In this document: one piece after another, positions 1 through 7,408 of the stretch
Numbering within the stretch: position 1 is the first letter of the stretch
Layout of the letters: each line of letters starts with the position of its first letter
From: Clostridiales bacterium
GTDB lineage: Bacteria; Bacillota; Clostridia; Oscillospirales; Oscillospiraceae
Length of the DNA stretch: 10,903 nucleotides
Reading direction: 5' to 3'
Assembly (NCBI GenBank): GCA_012516225.1
Contig: JAAYWX010000105.1
Coordinates: 1 to 10,903 of the forward strand
Made by a program: the position numbers and the translations under genes
The notes under the pieces: generated by a model
Told to the model about the DNA's origin: nothing
Database searches by the model: none
What the model saw: only the letters and a program-made list of their open reading frames with translations

Positions 1-1
1 A

Positions 2-2701
2 AATAGCCTGACAGTGCAGAAGAGTGGGGAGGCTTCACCGCTCACTCTTACGGCCGCCGTTTTCAACGCTAACAACGAGATCACAAACAATGGCGCAGCA
101 AACATTGTCGTCGGAAACGACTGCGTTACGCTGAAACTCCCAAGCAAGGGGACATGGACAATTACATCTGGCACCTCGGCGTTCGATATTTCCTGTTATT
201 ACGCAAGCCCGTATGCCTCACTTGACGGCATGAACCTGACAGGTATGACTTTGACAGGCTCAGTTAAAGACATGAACAGCAAAACGAATTATATTCTTCG
301 TACCTATTTCGGAACCGAACGGGGCGGGACGGATTATATTCTCTCCCAAAGCGGTGTACCCGCTGGCGGAACTATAGGAGAAACGCTTTCCCTGTCCGGC
401 AGTATGGCGCCGACCGGATCGTATTATGTGACAACGGTTCTTCAGGAAGAGATCACCGGCGATTTCAACGGAGACGGCATAAATGAATCCGCTTATGTGA
501 CAACGGATACCTTTGTGTTCGATACGATGGTGAACTATGTGAACAGCGAACAGCCGGATGCACCGTCTAATGTGACCATTGAATCAATCGGCAGCGAGTT
601 GATGCGCGTCAGGTGGAAACCTGCTTCAGGCGGAAACAGCGCAGACGGTTATTATATAAGACTGTACCGGCAGGGAAACAGCGGCTGGGTTGATACAGGC
701 GCCGGCTACCTGCTGAAGGCTTCGGACTTGACAAAGGACGCCGAAGGGTATTATACCTACGATATGGCTGTAACTGCCGGGGATGCGAGCCTGCATTTGG
801 AAGCAGGCAATACTTACAAAGCGGGAATTGCAGCTTTTTGCTATCTGACTGACAAAGATGGAGATGGGAAAAACGACAGTTTTCCAGTGGAGAGTGCAGA
901 GACATATAGCACCGGACAATATCTGCCGAAGGCGACTTACCCTGTTCTGACATATTTACCGTCGCTGTCGCCGGACGGCAGTTCCATGAAGCTGCTTTTC
1001 GTCAAGGGGGCAACGCAGGTTACTATTACCTCGGATGTGGCTGCGAATATTGTTGTGACACGCATGGATACGGATACGGTTGTGACGCAGACGCCGAGTT
1101 CGAGTACAACACTGGTCTTTGATACCCCCGCGGATTTCACTGGTGCGTTGAACCTTAGGATTACTGCGACGGACGCGGACGGAGACATCACGGTGGATTA
1201 TATCGGGCTGCGTATGGATGAAACGGCTCCGCTTATTACGCTGGATAGCGCGTCTTTCATGGCCGACCGCGGAACGGGAGAGTTCTCGGTTACTGGCGTG
1301 ACGGAGAGCGGCGGTACGGTGTCCGTTACGGGTGTGATCACAGACAGCGGGACGAGCGGTACGGTACTCGACGCAGAGAAGGTAACGGCAGACGAAAACG
1401 GTATATTCACCATTACCGGGAAACTGAACCCAGTAGACACGGCTAAAGGGCTGAGCGCGGCGGACAGCGCGATACTTCTCCTGTGCGCAAGTGATTTGGC
1501 TAATAATGTGTCTGAAGGTACGTTTGCCCAAGTTGTGCGCGCCACAGAAGCAAGTTATACAGAAGGCGGGTCTACCGGTAGTTCAAATAGTATCACTGCA
1601 GATTCAACGGGGAGCATATCTTCCGGCTTGCTGAAAACCGCGGTGCAGGCTGCAGGAAAGGGCGGTACTGTGACGGTTGAAACATCGGGCAGCTCCGTGA
1701 GCGTCACCGGCGAGGGACTCCAATACCTGATCAATAACGAATGCGCCCTCCGCCTCAGCACAAGCAGAGGAACCATGCTTATTCCTTCTAAAGTACTGGC
1801 CGGTCTTAAGATAACTGCGGAGAGCAGGATTGAATTTGTGCTGAGCAGGCCGGAAAGCTTTAACGATCCAAAGCTTAAGGTTTTAGCGGCCGCCGGGTAC
1901 CCGATTTACAAAATCAGTATTCTAATCGATGGCAAGGCAATCCATAAGCTAAGCGGCGAAATCTCCGTAATGCTGAAAGGCACTACCTTCGCCGCGCTGG
2001 ACAGCTTGAGCGTGATACATGCGCTTGATAATGGAGTTTATCGAGCAATCGAGCACACGCTTGCAAACGGGGAACTGTCGTTTACGCTGGACAGTCTTTC
2101 CCACATCTGTGTACTTGACGGCAAAATGGCGGCAGATCTGTTAAAAAACCCGTTTTCAGATGTGGAAAAAAGCAACTGGTTTTATAACAACGTTTTATAT
2201 GTTTATCAAGCCGGCCTGATGCTCGGCGCCGATTCCAACGCCTTTTGTCCATATGCCGGCGCAACAAGGGCAATGCTTGTGACTATTCTGCAGCGGCTGA
2301 ATTGTGACGCCGAGAGTTATAAAAGCATATTTTCCGATGTTCCATCTGGCGCGTGGTATGAGAGCGCCGTCGGCTGGGCGGCGGCAAACGGTATTGCAAA
2401 CGGCGTCGGCAATGGATTGTTTGCACCCGACAACAGGATAACCCGCGAGCAGCTCGCGGTAATGCTGTGCAACTATGCAAAATTCAAGGGATATGACGTA
2501 TCGGTCGGTGACGATACAAACATCTTGTCCTTTAACGATGCACTTTCCATATCTAATTATGCATACCCCGCGATGCAATGGGCCTGCGGAAACGGTATTA
2601 TCAATGGCGATACAGCAGGAAACCTTAACCCGGGTGGCTATGCTACACGCGCCGAGGTGGCGGCGATGCTTGAGCGGTTTATCCAGAACACGATAGAGTA
2701 A
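2..2701 (+). CDS. Large secreted multidomain protein with three C-terminal SLH repeats (5'-partial)
   Basis: The frame is open to the left window edge. The GTG at 14 has no ribosome binding site, so the true start and signal peptide lie upstream; 899 residues and a TAA stop are visible. Reading left to right there are beta-rich modules and a calcium-loop-like DFNGDGINE at 461. A fibronectin type III-like segment starts with PDAPSNVTIESIG at 554 and contains a second loop, DKDGDGKND, at 851. Ig-like beta modules lie at about 920-1540, a short Ser/Gly/Thr linker at about 1550-1610, and a conserved-looking pre-SLH module at about 1610-2130. Three SLH repeats follow, starting near 2147 (NPFSDVEKSNW), 2327 (FSDVPSGAWYESAVGWA) and 2522, each with a TRA/TRE helix. 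SLH repeats bind pyruvylated secondary cell-wall polymer, so the protein should be displayed on the wall or S-layer. No catalytic domain is recognisable in the visible part; adhesin, structural protein or the tail of a large enzyme are all possible. Confidence 0.9.
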   Translation, partial: NSLTVQKSGEASPLTLTAAVFNANNEITNNGAANIVVGNDCVTLKLPSKGTWTITSGTSAFDISCYYASPYASLDGMNLTGMTLTGSVKDMNSKTNYILRTYFGTERGGTDYILSQSGVPAGGTIGETLSLSGSMAPTGSYYVTTVLQEEITGDFNGDGINESAYVTTDTFVFDTMVNYVNSEQPDAPSNVTIESIGSELMRVRWKPASGGNSADGYYIRLYRQGNSGWVDTGAGYLLKASDLTKDAEGYYTYDMAVTAGDASLHLEAGNTYKAGIAAFCYLTDKDGDGKNDSFPVESAETYSTGQYLPKATYPVLTYLPSLSPDGSSMKLLFVKGATQVTITSDVAANIVVTRMDTDTVVTQTPSSSTTLVFDTPADFTGALNLRITATDADGDITVDYIGLRMDETAPLITLDSASFMADRGTGEFSVTGVTESGGTVSVTGVITDSGTSGTVLDAEKVTADENGIFTITGKLNPVDTAKGLSAADSAILLLCASDLANNVSEGTFAQVVRATEASYTEGGSTGSSNSITADSTGSISSGLLKTAVQAAGKGGTVTVETSGSSVSVTGEGLQYLINNECALRLSTSRGTMLIPSKVLAGLKITAESRIEFVLSRPESFNDPKLKVLAAAGYPIYKISILIDGKAIHKLSGEISVMLKGTTFAALDSLSVIHALDNGVYRAIEHTLANGELSFTLDSLSHICVLDGKMAADLLKNPFSDVEKSNWFYNNVLYVYQAGLMLGADSNAFCPYAGATRAMLVTILQRLNCDAESYKSIFSDVPSGAWYESAVGWAAANGIANGVGNGLFAPDNRITREQLAVMLCNYAKFKGYDVSVGDDTNILSFNDALSISNYAYPAMQWACGNGIINGDTAGNLNPGGYATRAEVAAMLERFIQNTIE

Positions 2702-2735
2702 TTCCACAAAGAACAAAAGGGATGTCGCATTTGTT

Positions 2736-2758
2736 CGCGGGCAAAAAGATTGCTCGCG
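2736..2758 (+). other. Short hairpin after the SLH gene
   Basis: CGCGGGCAA (2736-2744) pairs with TTGCTCGCG (2750-2758) over nine positions including one G-T wobble, with the five-base loop AAAGA. It sits 35 bases after the SLH stop codon. No T-run follows, so it is not a convincing terminator alone; it may stabilise the mRNA 3' end. Confidence 0.4.
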
Positions 2759-2788
2759 CTCAAAACGCTGCCTAATAAAGTAAAGAAA

Positions 2789-2831
2789 AAATACACACCC
2801 TTCCCTCATGACGTGGAAAGGGTGTGTATTT
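2789..2831. terminator. Likely bidirectional terminator hairpin
   Basis: AAATACACACCCTTCC (2789-2804) pairs with GGAAAGGGTGTGTATTT (2815-2831) with one bulged base and a ten-base loop. On the + strand the 3' arm ends in TATTT with little T-run after it. On the - strand the arm runs into TTTTTTCTTTA, a proper intrinsic terminator shape. It lies between the SLH gene and the feo promoter and probably isolates the two units. Confidence 0.65.
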
Positions 2832-2895
2832 GTAATAAGTTCAATGGGCACCATAACAAATGGGCAAACAATGCTAAAAATTAGCTCATAAAGTA

Positions 2896-2924
2896 TTGAC
2901 AAGAAAAGTTAGATATATTAAACT
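2896..2924 (+). promoter_or_regulatory. Putative sigma-A promoter of the feo operon
   Basis: A perfect TTGACA -35 box (2896-2901) is followed 17 bases later by TAAACT (2919-2924), which matches the TATAAT consensus at four of six positions. Transcription would start near 2931, leaving a leader of about 85 bases before feoA1. The AAGTTAG half-sites described separately lie in the spacer and just downstream. The -35 box is clear; the -10 assignment is less sure. Confidence 0.55.
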
Positions 2925-2971
2925 CATATAAGTTAGTTAAATCTAACTTTATTTCTGCCCGAAAGTTAGAT
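2906..2971 (+). promoter_or_regulatory. Repeated AAGTTAG operator array, possibly iron-responsive (DtxR/IdeR-like)
   Basis: AAGTTAGAT occurs at 2906-2914 and 2963-2971. Between them is an inverted pair, AAGTTAG (2930-2936), six bases, CTAACTT (2943-2949). The first copy lies in the promoter spacer and the inverted pair overlaps the expected start site, where a repressor would block transcription. TTAG/CTAA inverted pairs are typical of metal-dependent DtxR/IdeR-family operators, and feo operons are commonly controlled by such regulators or by Fur. Which regulator acts here is inference; no regulator gene is in the window. Confidence 0.5.
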
Positions 2972-3017
2972 GAGTCAAACATTATACCGTTAAGAAGCGG
3001 TCAGGGAGGAAGTTATG

Positions 3018-3227
3018 ATGCCTTTGATAATGGCGAAGATCGGCGAAACGAATTTTATAAAAAAAATCACTGGAAAAGATGAAGTTCGCCGCCATCTGGC
3101 GGAGCTTGGATTTGTTGTGGGTGAGAGCGTTACCGTGGTGTCCGAAATTGGGGGAAACATGATCCTGTCTGTTAAGAACAGCAGGATTGCGCTGGATAAA
3201 ACGCTCGCAATACGAATTATGGTTTAA
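3018..3227 (+). CDS. feoA: FeoA family protein, first copy
   Basis: A small cytoplasmic SH3-like FeoA protein of 69 residues if it starts at the second of two adjacent ATGs. AGGGAGGA (3003-3010) lies 7 bases from the ATG at 3018 and only 4 from the ATG at 3015, so 3018 is preferred; starting at 3015 adds one Met. Typical FeoA features are the GKDEVRRHLAELGF helix, the GESVTVVSEIGGNMILSVK beta strands and the final ALDKTLAIRIMV strand. FeoA proteins assist FeoB, probably by binding its cytoplasmic part. It is the first gene of the operon, with 11 bases to the next start. Two consecutive feoA genes before feoB are frequent in Clostridia; their division of labour is not known from sequence. Confidence 0.9.
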   Translation: MPLIMAKIGETNFIKKITGKDEVRRHLAELGFVVGESVTVVSEIGGNMILSVKNSRIALDKTLAIRIMV

Positions 3228-3238
3228 GGAGGGAAAAG

Positions 3239-3460
3239 ATGAAAACGTTGAAAGACATAAAGGTAGGAGAGAGGGCAACCGTTGTCAGGCTCCATGGAGC
3301 GGGAGCGGTAAAGCACCGCATTATGGATATGGGTGTGACAAAGGGGACGGAGATATTCATACGAAAGGTCGCACCTCTGGGTGACCCGGTAGAGGTTACT
3401 GTCCGCGGGTATGAGCTCAGCATCCGTAAGGTCGATGCGGAAACAATCGAAGTCGTGTAA
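3239..3460 (+). CDS. feoA: FeoA family protein, second copy
   Basis: A 73-residue FeoA-domain protein. AAGGAGGG (3226-3233), overlapping the stop of the first feoA, lies five bases before the ATG. The sequence is the more canonical FeoA of the pair: LKDIKVGERATVVRLHG, the helix KHRIMDMGVTKGTEI, then VRKVAPLGDPVEVTVRGYELSIR-like strands. It is only distantly similar to the first copy, so this is an old paralogue pair rather than a recent duplication. The feoB start follows 13 bases after its stop, so translation of all three genes is probably coupled. The expected role is cytoplasmic partner of FeoB in Fe(II) uptake. Confidence 0.94.
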   Translation: MKTLKDIKVGERATVVRLHGAGAVKHRIMDMGVTKGTEIFIRKVAPLGDPVEVTVRGYELSIRKVDAETIEVV

Positions 3461-3473
3461 GGAGGATAATGCA

Positions 3474-5639
3474 ATGAGTATCAAAATTGCGCTGGCGGGC
3501 AATCCCAACAGCGGCAAGACAACTATGTTCAACGATCTGACCGGCTCAAGCCAGTATGTGGGAAACTGGCCGGGGGTTACGGTCGAGAAGAAAGAAGGAA
3601 GGCTGAAAGGCCGTAAAGATATCCTCATTCAAGATCTGCCCGGAATCTATTCCCTGTCGCCATATACGCTTGAGGAAGTTATAGCAAGAAACTATCTGGT
3701 GGGCGAAAAGCCGGATGCCATTATAAACATTGTAGACGGAACAAATATTGAGCGCAACCTTTACCTGACAACGCAACTAATAGAGCTTGGTATTCCAACT
3801 GTAATCGCCGTCAATATGATGGATATCGTCAAAAAGAACGGCGACATCATAGACTTGCAAAAGTTGGGAAAAGCGCTTGGCTGCGAGGTCGTGGAAACAT
3901 CAGCACTCAAAGGAATTGGTTCTCGCGAGGCGGCGGAAAAGGCGGCGGTGCTTGCCGGAAAAGAAATACCGCCGAACAGCCTGCCTTCCGTATTTGACGG
4001 AAGCGTAGAGCATGCTATAGCTCATATCGAGGAGTCAATCGAAGGAAAGGTTCCTGACCGTTATCTTAGATGGTATGCGATCAAGCTTTTCGAGCGCGAC
4101 GAAAAGGTCAGAGAAGAATTGAAGCTTGACGAGGCACTTCTCAGGCATATTGAGGGGCATATCGCGGCGTGTGAGCAGGAGATGGACGACGATGCTGAGA
4201 GCATTGTCACAAACCAGCGCTATGCATACATTTCCAGAGTTGTCTCCACAGCCGTAAAAAAGAAAGCAAGAAAAAGTGGTACAACATCGGATAAGATCGA
4301 CCGGATTGTGACAAACCGGATCTTGGCACTTCCAATCTTTGCTCTTGTCATGTTCTGCGTTTACTACATATCAATTACGACCATCGGCGATATCGTGACG
4401 GGATGGACAAACGATACATTGTTCGGCGAACTGATCTGCAACAATCTTCGCGACTTGATGAGCAGTGCCGGAGTGGCCGGCTGGCTCACCGGCCTTGTGG
4501 TGGACGGCATTGTCGGAGGCGTCGTCGCAGTTATCGGATTCGTGCCGCAGATGCTGATCTTATTTTTAATGCTTTCTATTCTTGAGGATGTTGGCTATAT
4601 GGCACGCGTGGCTTTCATTATGGACAGGGTTTTCCGCAAGTTCGGACTGTCCGGAAAAAGCTTCATTCCAATGCTGATTGGCTCCGGCTGCTCTGTGCCC
4701 GGTATTATGGCTTCCCGTACCATTGAAAACGAGCGTGACCGCCGAATGACAATTATGACAGCCTCTTTTATTCCCTGCGGCGCAAAAATGCCCATTGTTG
4801 CGCTTTTTGCGGGTGCACTGTTCGGCGGCTCCGGCTGGGTGGCAACCTCTGCATACTTTATCGGTGTTGCGGCTGTTATTGTTTCGGGAATCATCCTGAA
4901 AAAGACTAAGCCGTTTGCGGGCAATCCTGCGCCTTTTGTAATGGAGCTTCCGGCATATCACGTTCCAGCGGCGGTAAACGTGTTGCGCAGCACATGGGAG
5001 CGCGGCTGGAGTTTTATAAGGCGCGCGGGTACAGTTATCCTTGCATCCTCCGTCGTACTGTGGTTTTTACAGGCATTCGGAGTTGTCAACGGTGTGTTTC
5101 AAATGGTTGAGGACAACAACACAAGTCTGCTTGCCGCCGTCGGCAACTTTGTCGCTCCGGTATTCGCACCTTTAGGATTCGGAAGCTGGAAAGCGGCTGT
5201 TGCAACTTTTACGGGTCTCATTGCAAAGGAGAACGTGGTTAATACCTTCGGCGTGCTGTACGGGTTTGCAGAAGTCGCTGAGGACGGCGCAGAGATATGG
5301 ACAAATCTGGCTGCGGACTTCACTGGGCTTACGGCGTACAGCTTCATGCTGTTTAACCTTCTCTGTGCACCCTGCTTCGCGGCCATGGGCGCTATAAGGC
5401 GGGAAATGAACAGCGCAAAATGGACATGGGGAGCGATCGGGTATCTCTGCGTGTTCGCGTACGCAATATCTCTTATTGTCTATCAGTTCGGTATGCTGTT
5501 TGCCGGCGGCGGATTTGGGATCGGAACCGCGTTTGCGGCTCTCTGCCTGGCGGGACTGCTTTATCTGCTGCTAAGGAAAAGCAAATACAACGATTCCAGA
5601 GATGCTGTTTCAAAGGGAAAAGTAACTGTGAATGCATAG
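3474..5639 (+). CDS. feoB: Ferrous iron transport protein B (FeoB)
   Basis: Inner-membrane Fe(II) transporter with an N-terminal G-protein domain, 721 residues, a normal length. The start is set by AAGGAGG (3459-3465), eight bases before ATG 3474; an in-frame ATG at 3411 lies inside feoA2 and has no such site. GTPase motifs: G1 GNPNSGKT (residues 9-16), the switch around NWPGVTVEKKEG (31-42), G3 DLPG (54-57), G4 NMMD (114-117) and G5 SALKG (143-147). A helical GDI-like spacer spans about 170-270. The permease core starts near 284 with hydrophobic segments up to residue 700. It carries the two Gate motifs with conserved cysteines, GSGCSVPG (403-410) and PCGAKMP (434-440), and a late CAPC (631-634). 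The short polar tail lacks a FeoC-like extension. It is the last intact gene of the operon and is probably repressed when iron is plentiful. Confidence 0.97.
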   Translation: MSIKIALAGNPNSGKTTMFNDLTGSSQYVGNWPGVTVEKKEGRLKGRKDILIQDLPGIYSLSPYTLEEVIARNYLVGEKPDAIINIVDGTNIERNLYLTTQLIELGIPTVIAVNMMDIVKKNGDIIDLQKLGKALGCEVVETSALKGIGSREAAEKAAVLAGKEIPPNSLPSVFDGSVEHAIAHIEESIEGKVPDRYLRWYAIKLFERDEKVREELKLDEALLRHIEGHIAACEQEMDDDAESIVTNQRYAYISRVVSTAVKKKARKSGTTSDKIDRIVTNRILALPIFALVMFCVYYISITTIGDIVTGWTNDTLFGELICNNLRDLMSSAGVAGWLTGLVVDGIVGGVVAVIGFVPQMLILFLMLSILEDVGYMARVAFIMDRVFRKFGLSGKSFIPMLIGSGCSVPGIMASRTIENERDRRMTIMTASFIPCGAKMPIVALFAGALFGGSGWVATSAYFIGVAAVIVSGIILKKTKPFAGNPAPFVMELPAYHVPAAVNVLRSTWERGWSFIRRAGTVILASSVVLWFLQAFGVVNGVFQMVEDNNTSLLAAVGNFVAPVFAPLGFGSWKAAVATFTGLIAKENVVNTFGVLYGFAEVAEDGAEIWTNLAADFTGLTAYSFMLFNLLCAPCFAAMGAIRREMNSAKWTWGAIGYLCVFAYAISLIVYQFGMLFAGGGFGIGTAFAALCLAGLLYLLLRKSKYNDSRDAVSKGKVTVNA

Positions 5640-5714
5640 CTTTATTATTGCACCGGTATCATTGTCGGAGATGCTATCTTCGCGACTGCTGAAGCTGCCA
5701 ATGATAAGATATGA
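5632..5714 (+). pseudogene. Possible frameshifted relic of a small FeoB-associated membrane protein
   Basis: ATG 5632 overlaps the feoB stop and begins MHSFIIA. A one-base shift then enters a frame reading TGIIVGDAIFATAEAANDKI, ending at TGA 5712-5714. Joined, this gives one short hydrophobic helix followed by a polar end, the shape of the small FeoB-associated membrane proteins often found directly after feoB in Clostridia. The usual Lys/Cys-rich tail is absent. Read without a shift, the ATG gives a 54-residue frame to TAG 5794-5796 that resembles nothing I know. The family assignment is inference from position and hydropathy only. Confidence 0.22.
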
Positions 5715-5909
5715 AATTACCACATCTCCGCAAACCATTAAAAAGCTTGATTGGAAAGTTGAAGCTGAACATGGAAAGAGAGAAATGAGAGAATAGTTTT
5801 ATACCGAAGCTGTTCTTATTACGCCAAGTTTTGCGGCGTACTACAGTATCTCATTTTATTAAAGAAGCAAAATAAAAACCCAAATTTTTAGTAAAAGGAA
5901 CGGTGTTAT
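5715..5909 (+). other. Intergenic region between feoB relic and the SLH gene
   Basis: A perfect six-base-pair stem TACGCC (5820-5825) / GGCGTA (5835-5840) with a nine-base loop is followed about ten bases later by TTTTATT, a weak terminator candidate. TTGCGG (5831-5836) and TTTATT (5855-5860) with an 18-base spacer form a weak promoter candidate for the next gene. No convincing coding frame is seen. Confidence 0.3.
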
Positions 5910-6902
5910 ATGAAAAAATTTTTTAAATTAGTCTCGGCAATGGTATTTGCCGCTGTTCTGACAGTAGGAGCAAGTCCTGTTGTATTTGCACAGGGAACAG
6001 AGGGCAATGTCAGCAGGGCAGAGTTTGTTTCCATGGTATTGGAAAATTGTGACTTTGAGGCGGTAAAAACACCTGAATTTAAAGATGTCTCATCAGACTC
6101 TCCTTATTATAAGGCTGTGGCGAAAGCCTATTCTGCCGGGATTGCAACAGGATATGAAGGTATGTTCTATCCCGACGCGCCCGTAACGCTGCAGGAAGCC
6201 GCCGCAATTCTTTGTCGTACATACAAGTTAAAATCCTCTAACTCAGAGGCATATAAGACATATGCAGATTCATCCGATGTATCATCATGGGCAACCGAAT
6301 ACATAAGCTCGCTGAGCGAGAAAAAGTTTCTCGAAGTATCAAGTGAAAATATGATTCGGCCAAGGTCTGGTATCACCGCTGAAAAAGCAAAAAGGATTAT
6401 TGAAAACATCGAAAACAATCTTCTGCGGATCATTAGCGATGACGGCAGCATAAAAACTGTCGCTTTTGCAGATATTGCATATGAAGAAGACGGAAAGATT
6501 TGCATCTGCGGTTCATTCACATTCCGCGCTCTGCAGAAGGCCGTAAATGCTTTGTGGCCCGGAGAAATGCCTAAGCAGTCAAGCATATATGTCGAGGGAC
6601 CGTATTCCGAAGGAGTAAAAGAGGCATTAGATAAAATAGTTGGCGAAGGGAATTATAATATTAAAATCCGTACTCAAAACAACCTGTTTTATAATTTTAT
6701 AGTAACTGACCGCCAGAGTGGGAATAAAAAGGTAATAACAGTTAACACTGATATTTATCCCGAGAACTTTTTTGAGTTGAAGGCAAAGGTCAAAGACAAA
6801 ACGGCCACCGAGGAAGAGACAAAAGCCTTCCAGTCCAAAAGGGCGGAACTAGCAAAAACACTTGTTAAGGGAAATCTTTCTAAGATGTTTACGGTGGAAT
6901 AG
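5910..6902 (+). CDS. Secreted protein with divergent N-terminal SLH repeats and a novel C-terminal region
   Basis: 330 residues. The ATG follows AAAAGGAA (5893-5900). A clear signal peptide (lysines, a hydrophobic stretch, then SPVVFA-QG) is cut near residue 28. SLH-like sequence fills the first half: a partial repeat ending in VSRAEFVSMVL (34-44), a full one with EFKDVSSDSPYYKAVAKAYSAGIATGYEG-type spacing (57-108), and a degenerate third (119-170) in which the usual TRAE helix reads ITAEKAKRII. Residues about 175-330 match no family I recognise; they look like mixed alpha/beta followed by a charged helix rich in Lys and Glu (290-320). The protein is probably exported and wall-associated, but weak SLH conservation leaves anchoring uncertain. 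It follows the feo operon on the same strand after 270 bases, so it is more likely its own unit than an iron gene. Confidence 0.88.
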   Translation: MKKFFKLVSAMVFAAVLTVGASPVVFAQGTEGNVSRAEFVSMVLENCDFEAVKTPEFKDVSSDSPYYKAVAKAYSAGIATGYEGMFYPDAPVTLQEAAAILCRTYKLKSSNSEAYKTYADSSDVSSWATEYISSLSEKKFLEVSSENMIRPRSGITAEKAKRIIENIENNLLRIISDDGSIKTVAFADIAYEEDGKICICGSFTFRALQKAVNALWPGEMPKQSSIYVEGPYSEGVKEALDKIVGEGNYNIKIRTQNNLFYNFIVTDRQSGNKKVITVNTDIYPENFFELKAKVKDKTATEEETKAFQSKRAELAKTLVKGNLSKMFTVE

Positions 6903-6938
6903 GAACTGCCAACAGCTATGCATCTCTATCTATAAAGG

Positions 6939-6955
6939 GCAGGCTCTCCGCCTGC
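6939..6955 (+). terminator. Hairpin downstream of the 330-residue SLH gene
   Basis: GCAGGC (6939-6944), loop TCTCC, GCCTGC (6950-6955): a perfect six-base-pair GC-rich stem 36 bases after the stop codon. It lacks a real T-run (GTATTCC follows), so intrinsic termination is plausible but not certain. Part of it recurs inverted at 8770-8782. Confidence 0.4.
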
Positions 6956-7408
6956 GTATTCCCTGAAAATGGAGAAACTGCATTAAACCCCAATTTATTT
7001 TATCGTAGGACTATAAATGAGTCAGAGTTAAAATTTCGGACAGTATTGATAAGGTACACTATCCAGATATTAGTCTAAAGCAGAGAAGGGGAGAGGCAAA
7101 GTCATATCTGTATTTCAGAAAAGTCAAGGTACATAATGGCCAGCTTGCTATGTATATGGTCACCGTTGCGGAGAAGTCCTATCCATTTTATGGTCAGTTC
7201 AAAGGCTCATCCGGATATATCCGGCATCGGAAAGTCTGATGTCCTCAATACGATGGAGCATGACATAACGGACTAAGATGCTGTGCTCGCGGCACAGTGT
7301 GCAGGTCGTATCAAGGTTGATTGCATAGTAATGCACGATGCTGCCAGCTTTATGGACTCGTTGGTTTGACTGGAGCCAGGTTTTGTAGACAGATTAAACG
7401 TCCAGCAG
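6956..7408. other. Gene-poor stretch with unassigned short open frames on both strands
   Basis: On + a frame opens after TGA 7018-7020 and runs 72 codons to TGA 7237-7239, without an ATG at its head; it contains KVKVHNGQLAMYMVTVAEK. On - a frame contains INLDTTCTLCREHSILVRYV and ends at about 7198, and another (about 7104-7208, -) contains KWIGLLRNGDHIHSKLAIM. The frames overlap, none has a good start site, and I recognise none. The palindrome CCGGATATATCCGG lies at 7211-7224. The region is probably decayed DNA left by insertions. Confidence 0.35.
7208..7225. repeat. 18-base repeat with a 14-base perfect palindrome, copy 1
   Basis: CATCCGGATATATCCGGC is identical to 10700-10717. The core CCGGATATATCCGG (7211-7224) is its own reverse complement. 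This copy sits in decayed, apparently non-coding DNA. Confidence 0.8.

Noticed and set aside
956..1531. 191-codon minus-strand open frame
   Set aside because: It is antisense to the beta-module region of the large surface protein; its Arg/His-rich composition is typical of shadow frames.
2843..2866. Direct repeat AATGGGCA twice, 16 bases apart
   Set aside because: Eight-base repeats are expected by chance in a window of this size, and it lies upstream of the promoter without further copies.
2195..2902. Long minus-strand open frame opposite the SLH repeats
   Set aside because: It lies mostly antisense to well-supported SLH coding sequence, has no family features, and extends through the terminator hairpin.
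2955..2980. Resemblance of CTGCCCGAAAGTTAGATGAG, and of CTGTCCGAAATTTTAACTCT (minus strand near 7044), to IS3-type terminal repeats
   Set aside because: Similarity is loose and from memory only; no transposase lies near the first site, and the AAGTTAG copies before feo are better explained as operator half-sites.
3411..3473. Upstream in-frame ATG for feoB
   Set aside because: It would overlap feoA2 by 50 bases, lacks a ribosome binding site, and the G1 motif is normally close to the N-terminus as given by ATG 3474.
4566..4961. Minus-strand frame opposite feoB
   Set aside because: It is fully inside conserved feoB sequence, with Cys/His/Asn/Arg-rich shadow composition and no start site.
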